NCBI GenBank assembly: GCA_039621445.1
Contig: CP154957.1
Location: forward strand, 30,822,858 to 30,886,857
Reading direction: 5' to 3'
DNA from: Euglena gracilis
Lineage: Eukaryota; Euglenida; Euglenophyceae; Euglenales
Length of the DNA: 64,000 bases
In this document: one piece after another, positions 46,326-64,000 of the stretch
How positions within the stretch are numbered: the first letter of the stretch is position 1
How the letters are laid out: each line of letters starts with the position of its first letter
Position numbers and translations under genes: made by a program
The notes under the pieces: generated by a model
Database searches by the model: none
What the model was told of the DNA's origin: nothing
The model's input: the letters and a program-made list of their open reading frames with translations, nothing else

Positions 46326-48580
46326 TGTTGTGGGCCTCCTTTGCCACATTTGCAATGACGGCTTTGCCAATGACGATGACCGCTTTTTCCCAGTGCTTTT
46401 CAATGTTGCTTCATTTCGTGATGCAGAAATCTTGAGTTGCAAAGTCATATGAGTGGAGAGAGTGTGTGCACACATTCACGCACTCACCTATGTGTAAATC
46501 CCTTTTCTTTGGTTTTTGTTGAGTGAAAACGTTCTTTTGATACCCTCCTGCGGACCCATTTACGTTTGAAATATCTCGCGACGTTCAGGACCACAAATAT
46601 AAACGACGCCCAGCTCATAGAAGCAACCTCCATTGTTTCCCCCCTAAAACAGATTGGCCCCGGCTGACCCTGCCCATCACCAGGGCACTCCCCCAAACAA
46701 TGGCCGCTGGTGCAAACAGTTCCAAGCCCAAAGCTCTTTGGCAAAAGCAGAACCCAACACAAAACAGGGACGGCAAACCGAGTAAGTGAGGGGCCCACAC
46801 AGGGTTGTGGTACTGATTGTCTCGATGCAGGTTGAACCCGATGCCGGCAGAATGTCTCTGAGCCAATTGCAAATGGCGCTGGCGGGGCCTCCCCAAGCCT
46901 CCCGCCGCGTGCAAATGCCAGCCTCTCTCGCCTTGCCAGCGAGGCAGCCCCACCCACAGACGCCGTCAGAAAGCCCGTCACATTTGCAGGTACCCAAACC
47001 ACTGTGGCTTTGTGGTCAATGGCGTGTCGTTTGCTGACATTTATGTTGTATATTTCATATATATGTTATATAAATGTAATATATATTAGAAATAATATAT
47101 ATCTACAGAGCACATATATGTTTTGTATATACACATGTATATGTTATGTATATATGTTACATATATATACGCCCCCTGGGTATCGTTTATGTTATGGTGC
47201 CCTTGCTCTCTACAACAGTGGGCATTGTTTCCAGCAGTTCATGGGCTTTTAAAATTACCCGGTGTTAACTGGTCTTTGGAAGGTTTCCATGGAAGCCTTT
47301 CTTTCATGAATCTAAACTTTGAGGCGATGTCTGACGAAGCGATGCACAGTGATGGACCATCCAGAACAGACCCAGGCCGTGGGGAGGGACGTCTCTCGAA
47401 GCAAAGTGGGGCAGTTTGGTCAACACTTAAATTGGCGCCACAATCCAAGACGGTGACGGGAACAATCTGGTGCACGCATCTGGGTGCTGATTTAACGTCT
47501 CTTCAAAGCCCATCCTGGTGCTCGAATGCAGGCAACCGGTGCAACTGGTTGTATCTTTGTTGTCGTCCCCTTAACCTTAAGCAGAAAATTGGGTTTGATC
47601 CAATCTATTTAGTATTGCATGGTCAGCTTGTCAGACGATCACTGGAAGCCCTGTTGCCAATCGTTGTGTGCCAATCACACCTACCTTTGGCACCCAATTC
47701 AGGCCATTCACACAGCGTCCACGGAGTCCACACCGGTCAAGCTGGAGGAAGCAATGCGAGATGGCTGGCGTGTAGGAAAAGGGCAAGCGGCACAAGGATA
47801 TCCTACTCCGCAATGTTGCAAGGTTTGTGTGTTTTTTTCTGACCACCATTGGCTGGAAATGCAGCGTGTCTTTGACATCGTTTGTGCTGCACCATACAGC
47901 TGAGTTGAGTTGTTGTTCTGGTTGTTTTTTTTTTTTTGCAGTTCACACATCCAACGCCAAAAGTACAGAAGAGAAGGCGGGGTAAGAATTTGTGACAGCA
48001 AAATACTAAAGAAATTTATTCATTTCACATAAGGGTGAGGAGCACAATGGATGAGTTTCGCTTAGTTTCTCTTCAATTTTTCCATGACGTCGATGGTTTT
48101 CCCCCCACATCACCGAACACAAGTTTAACCGAAACTGATCCATTACACTGTTGACTGAATCGTTTCTTTGTCTCGATGTAGCCCTAACCTCTTTCACCAA
48201 GCCCGAGAACACCAGCCCCAAGCCGAACCTTACGGAGCAGCGGGACACGGGGAGGTTGGCGGGGACCGCCACCCGGGGACGGGAGGGCAGGGAAGGGCAG
48301 GGAGGCGGGACTCACTGCCCGGGCTCCAGTCTTTTTGTGCGGCTGATTGACTTGTGACGACCATTTGAGGTCCATGAGTTGGACCTGTGCCAGGGTCAGG
48401 GGAACCCAAGCGTCACCCTAACCCTGACCCCAAACAAATGTATGCACACACTTCAACGCAGAATGCTGTGCCTCGACCTCTGGGTGTATTTGCACATGCG
48501 TCCCTGCTTTTACGTGTACCCAAGCACGCACCCTTTTCACCAAGCGCAGAAAAGTAATTTCAGCAAAGAGCTGGACAAGC
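46326..48580. other. intergenic, nothing convincing
   Basis: Contains TATA-rich sequence at 47040-47170 and scattered short frames on both strands without supporting splice sites or family resemblance. Confidence 0.4.
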
Positions 48581-54296
<5,716 letters not shown>

Positions 54297-54508
54297 CACA
54301 CGCACCACGACTCTTTCTAACCCCCCCCCCAGCCCTCCACCTTGTGTGTTCACACTTCACCCACACCCTCAGCCTTCTCTCCAGCAATGAGGGGAAGTGT
54401 TTGTCTCTTGGAGGAAGCCCTAAAGGGTTTGCAGTATCCCGGGGGGGGGGGCTGGACTGCAGCTAGTCCAAATCTGGCCAGTGGAAATCCTGGTGGATGA
54501 GTGCATTC

Positions 54509-54642
54509 AAGAGTGGCCGATCCCCCGGGGGGGGGGGTAAAGTGAAGTGACTGACTGGATTTTGGGGAAAAAGTGACTGACTGGCTTTTTCAGAGTGGAA
54601 ATTGACCCCCCCCTTCCCCCCGGGGTCGCTAAGCAATGATAT
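54509..54642. repeat. dispersed repeat with GAGTGGCCGA and GTGACTGACT blocks, copy 2
   Basis: Matches 25214-25344 block for block. It lies between the cysteine desulfurase and the first V-ATPase gene. Confidence 0.7.
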
Positions 54643-54773
54643 GGTCCTCATCGTGTAAGAGTTTTATGGTGTTTTTTTTTCTTCGCCCGACTTCCACCCC
54701 CTTCTAGAACAGAGCTTGACGTCGCTGCAATAACAGCCACACCCCTTGCCCACAGCATTCCCCTGCCAGTACC

Positions 54774-56588
54774 ATGTCTAAGACTGCCTCCGTTCAGCAG
54801 CTGTTGGCCGCCGAGAAGAAGGCGGCGGAGATCGTGGACGCCGCCAAGAAAGGTCCCCCCCCCGCCTAATTCCCCCCGTCATTCTTTACAGTTGTTTCGT
54901 TAGTTGCAATTGGTTGAAATGATTTGGGAGACGGTTGGGCAGACCACTCTAAGTCTGGAGGGAGATTTTTTTTCGGCCTCGCCCCCCAGTGGTGGACTGG
55001 GGTGGCGTGGATTAGAGTAACCAGTATGTCAATGGTGAAGAAGACCCCCCCCCCCTAACCAAAGTGGAGTGTGAGTGCTTGGTGAGTGAGTAAGGTACGT
55101 CCCACCAGCCTCCGGCCACCTCCGCGCACAGACAAAATGGGCCAGAAGCGAAAAAACAGTGCCATGGCCAGAAGAGGGGACAAAAGGCACAGCCACAGTG
55201 CACACAGGGGGGGAGGGGCTTGCCCTCATGTTCATTTTTTTCACATTGCATTATGCCACTAGGCTGCTTTTTTTTAACAAGGCCTGGTCCAGATTACAGA
55301 AGTTCACCGTTAACTCCCCCCCCCCCCCGCCCCAGCCCGAGTCAACAAGCTGAAGAAGGCGCGCACGGACGCCGAGGCGGAGGTGGCGGCGTTCCGGCAG
55401 AAGCGCCAGGCGGCGTTTGACCAGTTCGCGGCGGAGGTGTGTGGCCGGCCGCTGCGGCTAGGCATCTTTGTATGAATTTCTTATCCCCCTTTTTTGTAGA
55501 AAGTTGATTGAAAGCATATGGTTTAGCCATCAGGTGGTGTGGGCTGAAGATGCACGTGAGGGACGGACGGCCGCATCAACACCCATGGCCCATCACCTGT
55601 CTCGCTCCTGTCGTGCCAAAAATGTATACTCTTGCCATACTCTTGGCTCACCCACCCCTATAATCATATATCTTTTTAAGGCTTTGCAGACCCCCTGCAA
55701 AGCTTGGGGCGCTGCTGAAGCCAGCCCTGATTTTGACCCAGTCCAGCCGCAGGAGCACCCCCGGAGGGGTGCTGTTAGCGCAGCAAGCCAGCCCTTTTTG
55801 CAGCGAAAAATGATTTTTTCTTCAAGAAAGAATGTTCAAAAATGGCCAAAATGGTGTTTTGAGGACTTTTTGGCTGTGCTTTTGGGATTGCCAGATACTC
55901 ATGTTTCTCAATGGTGTGGTTTGCAGGTCATTTCTTTGGACAGTTATCCGGTTTCGGCAGCAATCCGTCTGGCCCAGCCTGGCCCGGCTCAGGGACAGCC
56001 GGAGTACACCCCCCCTGGGGGGGGGGGGGGCTAGCAACCCCAAATTTTTGGCCCCAGCCCAGCACCCCCGGGGTCCTAAAAAGAGATGCATGTCAGAAAC
56101 CATTTCATGGGCGTGAGCAAAAAAAAATAGGGAATACAGCCCAATCGGTGTTGTTACAAAAATGCTCTCCCTCTGTGTCACAGCAATCCAGCAGCGGTGA
56201 CTCCGGCTCTGCAGCAGTGGTGCTCCAGGCGGACATGGAGATCACGGCGCTGCAGGGCAAGGCGAAGGCCAACGTGGACAAGGTGTGCTGCGGTAGTATT
56301 GCATCGGAGTGGTATTTTTTGTGCTGTGGACGTGTCCAAATGCGTTGATTTGTTGCTGTGTGCTGACCAGTGGGTGACCTGGAGTGGACCCCCGGGTCAA
56401 TGCCGCTGGGCAACCCCTTCCCCTCCACATTTACAACAGCACAAAACACCACAAATGCCCCCCAATCCCAGGAGTTGGGTTTCCGTTCTCTCTGGCAGGT
56501 GGCCAGCGTTCTGGTGCAGCTCGTAACGAAGGTGTCCCTCGACAAGGACTCCAAGGGCAAGGACAAGGACCTCGACCTTTTCCTCTGA
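54774..56588 (+). CDS. V-type ATPase subunit G, copy 1
   Basis: Peripheral-stalk subunit of the vacuolar proton pump. Four exons: 54774-54852, 55336-55436, 56184-56282 and 56499-56588, all GT-AG and in phase, giving 122 residues; the family is usually 110-120. The start MSKTASVQQLLAAEKKAAEI matches the Vma10 N-terminal motif (Q-x-LL-x-AEK-x-A), followed by RVNKLKKARTDAEAEVAAFR and ALQGKAKANVDKVASVLVQL. The C-terminus is KDKDLDLFL. It is helical throughout. Two AGs precede the ATG (CCCACAG, CTGCCAG), possible spliced-leader acceptors if the organism trans-splices. A MITE copy sits in the second intron. Confidence 0.95.
55665..56092. mobile_element. MITE with CATATATCTTTTTAAGG ends, older copy
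   Basis: Alignable with 44180-44662 along its length (TCCAGCCGCAG, GTTCAAAA(A/G)TGGCCAAAATGG, TTTGCAGGTCATTT, GGGGTCCT(A/T)AAAAGAGATG). Its ends are more diverged and no clear target duplication remains. It lies in the second intron of V-ATPase G copy 1. Confidence 0.7.
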
Positions 56589-57289
56589 GAGGGCCTGAGG
56601 CCCGACCACCCCCGTCACAGCCCGCCAGTCCCTCCGCCGCTCGGTTGCTTTGCCTCGTCCCTCTCTTGTCCGTCCCGCAGGCACACCCCCTGGCCCCACC
56701 ATATGCAGGTAGGTTTGGAGTCCGTTGCCCGCCATTTATTTGCAGCCTCCGGGGGTGTCTCACTCACCCCCATCCCCTCAGCTACCCACGGCCATTGATG
56801 GTGCCTCGGCGCGCATGGAACAATACCATGTCCGCTGACGTCCGTTCTGGTTGTTGGCCTCTCTCTTTGCATGCTGCGTTTGCATGCTGGAGGTTTCCAA
56901 TGCTGCAGTCCTTGTGAGCTTTTTTTCACACCAATTTTTCTGAAATAAACACATCGGGATCTCTGTTTTATGTTCTATCCCTCCCAGCATCAAAATCCAG
57001 GGAATCAACCCATTTACAACCTCCCCCCCGATATCATAACTGTCCCGGATTGAATTATCATAACCAGAACCTAACAATTTTGGTTTGAAATGGGTATCAA
57101 GCTGTTTTTTCAAGAAGCCCTGCACCCCCCTCCCCAGGGATAGTTCAGTTCTATGCCTTTGGGAAGGGGGTTCAGTAGGTCATGCAATTGTTGGCTGAAG
57201 TCCAACTTGTCCGAAATTCGTTGTCCGAAAGCGTTGTCCAAGACTCCCCCTCTGACAAATGTTTTGAGGGAAAGGAATCATGCTTGTGC

Positions 57290-57560
57290 TTACCGACCGG
57301 GGGGGGGGAGGGGGGGGTGGGTGCTATAGGGTGCCTGCCCCTAGCAGGCACCCCCCCCCCCCGGGGGGGGATAGGGGTCCGGGCCGGACCCAGAAAATTT
57401 TCATTGAAAATGGCCTTTTCCGGGCACGGCGCCTTCGGCGCCGGGGTCGGAGGGGGGTGCCTGCTAGGGGCAGGCACCCCCCAAAACCCTACCCCCCCCC
57501 GGGGGGGGGTCGGATCGGGTGCTATGGGGTGCCTGCCCCTAGCACCCCCCCCCCCGTGGG
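57290..57560. repeat. C/G-run inverted repeats with GGCGCCTTCGGCGCC hairpin
   Basis: Three copies of a GGTGCCTGCCCCTAGCA-type block in both orientations surround a GGCGCCTTCGGCGCC hairpin (57428-57442) and long C/G runs. It lies between the two V-ATPase G genes. Confidence 0.75.
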
Positions 57561-58017
57561 GTAGGCACCCGACTAAGCGCAAGCCTGAAAGGAATGTGGA
57601 AAATTGCATTTTTTTTATTAAGCTCAGTTTCACAAGAATTGACTTTTTGAAGCTTTGATGATGAAATGCTGAAAAGTGGCCTCCTCTTGCTTTTGACAGG
57701 TAGAATGACAGGTAGAATTTCAAGGGGTAACCTCTGGGGCAGGTTCTGAGGAAGGAAGTCCACAGTTGAACAGGAGTCAACTCAAGTGATATCCTGCTAA
57801 ACAAATGCTGCTTCAACAAATCCTACTTCGAGTATAATCAGGATTGCTTCTCCTTGGGACATGAGCAAAATAAACTATCCAGGGAGCGGATGTGAGTGAG
57901 GAAGGGCCAGTCTCATTCTGGGGAAGGTTTCTTCTTGGTGTTGCAGGTGCCCAATGACTTTAGCCTCCCCCTCCCCCCCTTCCACCCTAAGTTGCTTTCT
58001 ATTCTCCATCCTCTACA

Positions 58018-59610
58018 ATGTCGAAGACTGCCTCCGTACAGCAGCTTCTTGCCGCCGAGAAGAAGGCAGCAGAGATCGTTGATGCGGCCAAGAAAGGTGC
58101 TCCGGGACCTCCATCCTGCCTGCCTCCCATCCCCAATTCACCGGTTTCCCCTGTTTTTTTTCTTCTTTTCGAATTGGCATTATTGCTGTTTGTTTCATCG
58201 GATGCTCCGGAGGGAGTCTTATCCGGTGCAGCCCCTGCGTGGACCGGAGTGGCAGATGGTTTTTTTTTGCTGACTTTTGGGCTGGCTTTTGCGGGTCAGC
58301 ACAGCAACCCAGCCCCCCTCCCCCCCCCCCCCCCGCAGCCCGAGTCAACAAGCTGAAGAAGGCGCGCACGGACGCCGAGGCGGAGGTGGCGGCGTTCCGT
58401 CAGAAGCGCCAGGCGGCGTTTGACCAGTTTGTGGCGGAGGTGTGTGGCCGCCGGCCGGCCGCCCACTTTTGAAGGGGACGCTGGCAGTTGACCCCTTCCT
58501 GTGTGGCTCCATACATTGATGTATCCAATAACCGGGGGGGGGGGATTGGAGGCCGAAAAAATTGATTGGGAAAAAATTGGCGTACAGAAATCCTGCCAAA
58601 TTTTTCCGGCCTTTTTTTGAAAATCCTGCCTCAAAAATTCAAAATCACCCCTTTTCCAGGCATCGTGCAAACAACACCTGCCAATTTTTTCCGGGCCGTT
58701 TTCAGGTTTGGCACCAATTTTTTCGGCTTCCAATTTTGTCGGTTCTAATTTTATCTAGCTTCATCCCCCCCCCCCCGTTAGTTTCCCGTCCAGCAAGTGG
58801 AGAAGCCTTTTTTTCAGCAGAGAGTCGGCTTTTTTTCCCAGACGTGGTCAAACCAAAATACTGAAATATTCATTCATGGCAAAGTCCCCGATTTGGTAGC
58901 CCCCTCTCCCGTCTCTAGAAGGATAGCTGTTCGGGGACACCAGCTTGAGACATGGTGCTATTTGTTCAATCCCCCCCAATGGTTCTCCGGTTTATTGAAG
59001 GCGTAGGGTCCGGGTTATATTTCTTGGGGCTGAATTTAGACCTGGGTTTAGGCCGAAGTTTAGGCCCAAGCTGTTTGGCGGCCACCCCCTCCCACCACAT
59101 CATATCACAGCAATCCAGCAGCGGTGACTCCGGGTCTGCGGCGGTGGTGCTCCAGGCGGACATGGAGATCACGGCGCTGCAGGGCAAGGCGAAGGCCAAC
59201 GTGGACAAGGTGCGATTGCGTATTCTGGACGGATGCCATCCGCGATTCCATTGACCAGCTTCCGGAGCATGAACCAGACCATAGGCGCAGACCTCTCCCC
59301 CCTCCAAATCGCTGAAACCCTCGCCGCGGGCTTTTTTTTGCCAGCTGCCATGGTGGGGGGACCGACCCACCACTCCCCTCAACCGCCCCCCACCAGGCCT
59401 TCCCGTTTTTTGCGGGTTCCCACTTTTTTTTGATTTACAAAACATGTGGGTTTGTGTTTGTCTTTGCCTTTTTTTTTGTGTCCCGCTTTCGAGGGTCGCT
59501 GCTGCCCCCCCCCCCCCTCCCCGCAGGTGTCCAGCGTGCTGGTCCAGCTGGTCTCCAAGGTGTCGCTCACCGACCCCAAGCCCAGCGGAGAGATCGACCT
59601 CTTCCTTTGA
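58018..59610 (+). CDS. V-type ATPase subunit G, copy 2
   Basis: Tandem paralogue of the gene at 54774, with identical exon count, exon lengths (79, 101 and 99 bp for the first three) and intron phases. Exons: 58018-58096, 58339-58439, 59111-59209 and 59527-59610; 120 residues. The second and third exons are almost base-identical to copy 1 (changes such as FAAE to FVAE). The first exon differs at synonymous sites, and the last exon diverges (SLTDPKPSGEIDLFL against SLDKDSKGKDKDLDLFL). Introns are unrelated in length and sequence. Confidence 0.95.
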
Positions 59611-60687
59611 GCGGTCTCGCCGCTGCGGGTTTGCCCCAGCTTGGGGTCGGCCGGCGCGTTGTAACGCGGACCCCCCGCCCGCTGACCCCCTCGCCCACCT
59701 CAGTGCTCTTCAGTCTCACAGCTCCACAGATTGACAGAGTGGCCCGCCTCTGCCTGCAGCCTCACGTGGGGGAGGGGCAGTGATGCTGGGAGGGAGGCAG
59801 GGAGACACACGCCCACCCCACAGGAACGGATGAGGCACAATGGGACAGCACGGAGTCCCCCTTCCGAGCGATTTCCTCCTTCGTGTTTAAAAATGCACGG
59901 AACGCATACCATTGGGGCAATGGCCCAGGTTGCAATTGCCCCCCCCCCCCAACTTGAACCCCCCCACACCCATGGCTGAGTGGGAATCTGGGATTAGGTG
60001 ATTGGGGGTCGCCCCCCCCATTTCCACCTTGTTCCTAATTTTTTCCCTTGTTGTGGTGGATGGGTACCTGGGGTACCACAGTACCGCCCAAAAAATCAGA
60101 TCATCAAACTGGAGTGATTCATGGGCAAGGGGGAAGAGGATGGGTGGCGATGTGAGGGTGAGACAAGGCTGTTTGCGAAGGTTTGGTTGGGGGGTTGACC
60201 CTCCCACCATTTTTTGTGTAACTTTTCACAGTGGCGAAGTGGGGCTCTGCCTCAGGCTTCTTTTTAACTCAGAAGACCCCCCGGGGGGTCCGGGGCCGGA
60301 CCCCCTGGGGGGGGGCCAGAGGCCTAGGTATGGGTATTTTTTGGGACATATGCCCTCAGATGGCCGGATTTTGGAGGGGATCCCCCTTAGATGCACTTTG
60401 GCTTCTGTCTGGTTTAAGGCCTGGCGCTGCATTCCGCTTCTGGCCCTTTCTTCGGAGCAACTTTGGAGGGGATCCCCCCGGGGGGGGGTCTCGCGCCAGG
60501 GTTGGTGGATGGGGGATCCCCACGCACGTGCCGCGGCAAACACCTCCCCCCTGCACACCCCGCCACCCATTGCGGCCGGGCTGCCTTCCTTCCTGGCTGA
60601 GCTGTGCTGTGGGTGTCGCTGTGTGTTCCCCCCGGTAGGAGACTCCCCCCCGCCACCCCCCCCCCCGCCACAGCGCTGCGGCCCGTG
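59611..60687. other. intergenic, nothing convincing
   Basis: C/G runs at 60280-60320 and 60475-60490; no supported gene. Confidence 0.4.
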
Positions 60688-60838
60688 ATGCGCGATGCCC
60701 CCCGGGGGAGAGCCGCTGCCCCGGCGGTGACCCACTGTGGGGCCGCCCCGGGCCTCTGCCTCCTGCTGTTCGTCCTCATGCTGGCGGCCGGACTGCGGTG
60801 CCACGGGATGCCTTCCAGCGGCCGTGGGGCGCAGACCG
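60688..60838 (+). CDS. possible first exon with signal peptide
   Basis: ATG at 60688 opens a GC-rich frame with a hydrophobic core (PGLCLLLFVLMLAAGLRC), like a signal peptide or membrane anchor. A G-run follows and could hold a donor site. No downstream exon was recognised, so this may be a chance frame. Confidence 0.3.
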
Positions 60839-61761
60839 GGGGGGGGGCAGACAGGGTTCGATTTCAGGAGGGTGCACAGGGTTTAGGTGGGTGGGGGTGG
60901 GTGGACGACAGAGGGGGGTCTGGACCGACCTGGGAGAGGTACGGGACGGAGACCATGGCCCAGGTTGTAGCAGAAACCCCTCTTACCCCCGCTGTTACTC
61001 CTCCCCCCCCCGCCACCGCCCACCCCCCCCAATGCACCCGACGCCCAGCCCAGCCTCTGGGCCCGGCGGCTGTCCCTGTCGCGTCCCATCACGCTGGGGG
61101 CCACCGTGCCCCCCGCCTGGGCCGGGCCGCCACTTAGGGCCCCGCCCGGCACCGCGGCTGCACGGCGGCCCCGCGCCAGGGCTGCCACCCACACAGTGGT
61201 GCCGCCGGCCAGGTGGTGGCTCTGGGTTGGGATGGGGGGGGGTGGAAGGGTGAGGGAACCGAGGAAGAGGGATGGTTGAGGGTGCCAGGAAGAGCGAGAC
61301 CCCCCCCCGGCGTCCCCACCCCTGGGGTCGGTTGGCACAGGTCGTGCAAGGTCGGTTTCTTTCCTCCCCTGAGAAAAGCCACCTGGGAGGAACTTCACGC
61401 TGGGGGACTCCTCCCGCTCTCGCCTGGATGTCCTTGCCCTTGATTGCTGGGACACTACTTGCCCCCAGGGCATCGCTTACAGAGACAGACCCATTTCAGG
61501 GCGGCAACGTGAGGGACGGCGAGGAAATGCCTGCTGGGTTTCTTTTCTCCAACTCATGGTTTTGAGTTCACCTCCCCCTCTTTGCGTAAGCACAATTTTG
61601 TCACATGCTACCACCAAGCACATTCTTGGACATCACTCAGTGCATTGCATTCCCGTATTTGACAAAGTTTGCGGTGACAAACATCCCAGGCACATGTTTT
61701 TTTTTTGGAAAAGAGGAGAGGTGGGGAGGGATGTTGGCTTTGGGCTCATCTGGACTCCCTT

Positions 61762-62105
61762 ACCCTCCCCCCTTTGTCGTACGACCACCCCACTATAACG
61801 ACCACCCCCCGGTCGCAGGTTGTAGTTTAGGACCAAAAAAGGATGCTGGTTTTTTGAGGTTGTATGAAGATGCATCCATGTATGCCGCCTTTTTCCAGGC
61901 ATTTTCCATGTTCCCCACAGGCGCTAATGTTTTATACACCCATAGCGCTTTCACTCTGCTTGCTTTGATGTGCCGCACCCATGACGACAGTTCGGGTCCC
62001 CATTGGTATCGATACTGTGAACAACGACCACCCCCACTATAAAGACACCCCCCCCCCCCCGGTCGCAGGTTGCAGGTACCCGGTCGTACGACAAGGGGGG
62101 GAGGG
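61762..62105. mobile_element. inverted-repeat element with GTCGTACGACC ends
   Basis: ACCCTCCCCCCTTTGTCGTACGACC at 61762-61786 is the complement of 62082-62105 except for one extra T. Inside, an ACGACCACCCC..CGGTCGCAGGTTG block occurs twice. No target duplication is clear. Confidence 0.6.
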
Positions 62106-62867
62106 TGAAGGCTGTAGCAAGCCATTGCATTCCCTGCTCTGGCTGAGTTGTCCCTGGTACGCGATGCCTTGCCTGCCTCGTGGCAAGCCCTTGCGGTCAG
62201 GGCACGCCGAGCAGGCCCCACCGGCGGAAGGGAAGCTGGGTGGTCAGCCCAATATGTTCCCGTGGTCATTCATTTTTGGGTTTTCTTGATCAGTGCTCTT
62301 AAATTCGAAACACCAAGCCACCAGGGGTAGAAAACAGAGATTTTTTTTGACATGTGCTCTCTCTTTTCAAAAAGGGGGGAAACAAATTGTATTGTGTCAA
62401 TTGCTGTTAATTGGGATGCCCTAGGGGGCTGATGAGGGTTTGGGGGATCCCGATCAGAGGAGGGATACCCCGTTAGCCTGAGTGGGTGGGTGACCATTTG
62501 GCAAAGAAACGAAATTGCTGTGCCAAGTTCCGCAAAGGTGGAGTAAGGTGGAGTGCTACCCAATGTGGCATTGCATCTCGGTCGCACGCTGGGGCCTGCC
62601 GCCGGCCATGCTCGTCGCAGTGGCGCACCATCGCTCAGACCGTGCCCCCAATGTCGTGGCACATGGCAGCCGTTGATAACCCAGAGCCTGCGGAGACAGG
62701 TATTCCTCGACGGCTATTTTCCCAAGAGGGCAAAGCGACCCAAAGAGGGAAAAAATCGCACCACACCAGTTAGGTCAGGAGGATCTGGGACAAAAACGTT
62801 CAGGGATGTCCTTAGATTTCGTTGATAATTCCTAAGGCCAATTCAATTAACCTCCCCAAAAATAATA

Positions 62868-62899
62868 TATCTATAATGAAATATATATATATATATGCG

Positions 62900-62931
<32 letters not shown>

Positions 62932-62943
62932 ATTATATACATA
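62868..62943. repeat. AT microsatellite
   Basis: (AT)n with short interruptions shortly before the assembly gap. Confidence 0.9.
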
Positions 62944-63096
62944 CATGGCAAGTGTTAAGTTTAATACCCCCCCCGGGGGGTGCTAAACTTGAAACCGGGT
63001 TGGGCACGGGGTATATACCCCCAATGGGTTCATTGAAGGGCGTAGGGTTAGGGTGAGGATTGACCGGCTGGATTTTCGCCCACGCGCGACGCGCAT

Positions 63097-63994
63097 NNNN
63101 NNNNNNNNNNNNNNNNNNNNNNNNNNNNNNNNNNNNNNNNNNNNNNNNNNNNNNNNNNNNNNNNNNNNNNNNNNNNNNNNNNNNNNNNNNNNNNNNNNNN
63201 NNNNNNNNNNNNNNNNNNNNNNNNNNNNNNNNNNNNNNNNNNNNNNNNNNNNNNNNNNNNNNNNNNNNNNNNNNNNNNNNNNNNNNNNNNNNNNNNNNNN
63301 NNNNNNNNNNNNNNNNNNNNNNNNNNNNNNNNNNNNNNNNNNNNNNNNNNNNNNNNNNNNNNNNNNNNNNNNNNNNNNNNNNNNNNNNNNNNNNNNNNNN
63401 NNNNNNNNNNNNNNNNNNNNNNNNNNNNNNNNNNNNNNNNNNNNNNNNNNNNNNNNNNNNNNNNNNNNNNNNNNNNNNNNNNNNNNNNNNNNNNNNNNNN
63501 NNNNNNNNNNNNNNNNNNNNNNNNNNNNNNNNNNNNNNNNNNNNNNNNNNNNNNNNNNNNNNNNNNNNNNNNNNNNNNNNNNNNNNNNNNNNNNNNNNNN
63601 NNNNNNNNNNNNNNNNNNNNNNNNNNNNNNNNNNNNNNNNNNNNNNNNNNNNNNNNNNNNNNNNNNNNNNNNNNNNNNNNNNNNNNNNNNNNNNNNNNNN
63701 NNNNNNNNNNNNNNNNNNNNNNNNNNNNNNNNNNNNNNNNNNNNNNNNNNNNNNNNNNNNNNNNNNNNNNNNNNNNNNNNNNNNNNNNNNNNNNNNNNNN
63801 NNNNNNNNNNNNNNNNNNNNNNNNNNNNNNNNNNNNNNNNNNNNNNNNNNNNNNNNNNNNNNNNNNNNNNNNNNNNNNNNNNNNNNNNNNNNNNNNNNNN
63901 NNNNNNNNNNNNNNNNNNNNNNNNNNNNNNNNNNNNNNNNNNNNNNNNNNNNNNNNNNNNNNNNNNNNNNNNNNNNNNNNNNNNNNNNNNNNNN
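63097..63994. other. assembly gap (N run)
   Basis: 898 undetermined bases; only CACGAG follows. Confidence 1.
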
Positions 63995-64000
63995 CACGAG

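Overview
This is eukaryotic nuclear DNA from a protist with very long introns. GC-rich exons of 24-400 bp are separated by introns of up to about 4 kb. The introns are full of C/G homopolymers, CA/TG and AT microsatellites and small transposons. At least five genes mix ordinary GT-AG introns with introns that lack GT and AG but can pair near their ends: base 4 with -6, 5 with -7 and 6 with -8, usually C4-A5-G6 against C-T-G. That is the published hallmark of euglenid (Euglenozoa) nonconventional introns, so I infer a euglenid or a close relative. No sequence search was possible.

Layout. (1) 309-7020 (+): 3' half of an MFS sugar transporter; its last 4-kb intron carries a decayed relative of the large element described below. 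(2) 7439-8043: hAT-like non-autonomous transposon. (3) 8118-12166 (+): divergent actin-family gene. (4) 12.2-19.8 kb: repeats and poorly supported exons of unknown genes. (5) 20582-22715 (+): phosphopantothenoylcysteine decarboxylase (coenzyme A synthesis). (6) 24587-27377 (+): gene of unknown function. (7) 27878-38968: an intact-looking 11.1-kb transposable element with 26-bp terminal inverted repeats and a 5-bp target duplication (AGCAT). It holds two intron-containing minus-strand genes, one with a ParB-like N-terminus and one transposase-like. About 22 copies of a GCGCAATTGCGC-type palindrome lie in its non-coding parts only. (8) 39635-46325 (+): SAM-dependent methyltransferase whose introns hold three TSD-flanked small transposons. 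(9) 48581-54296 (+): group II (SufS-type) cysteine desulfurase. (10) 54774-56588 and 58018-59610 (+): tandem duplicate V-ATPase subunit G genes. (11) 59.6-63.1 kb: repeats and one possible signal-peptide exon, then an assembly gap.

The host genes are unrelated housekeeping functions and do not form a pathway. The most novel content is the 11.1-kb element, with its self-encoded ParB-like protein and its private palindrome array, followed by the nonconventional introns.
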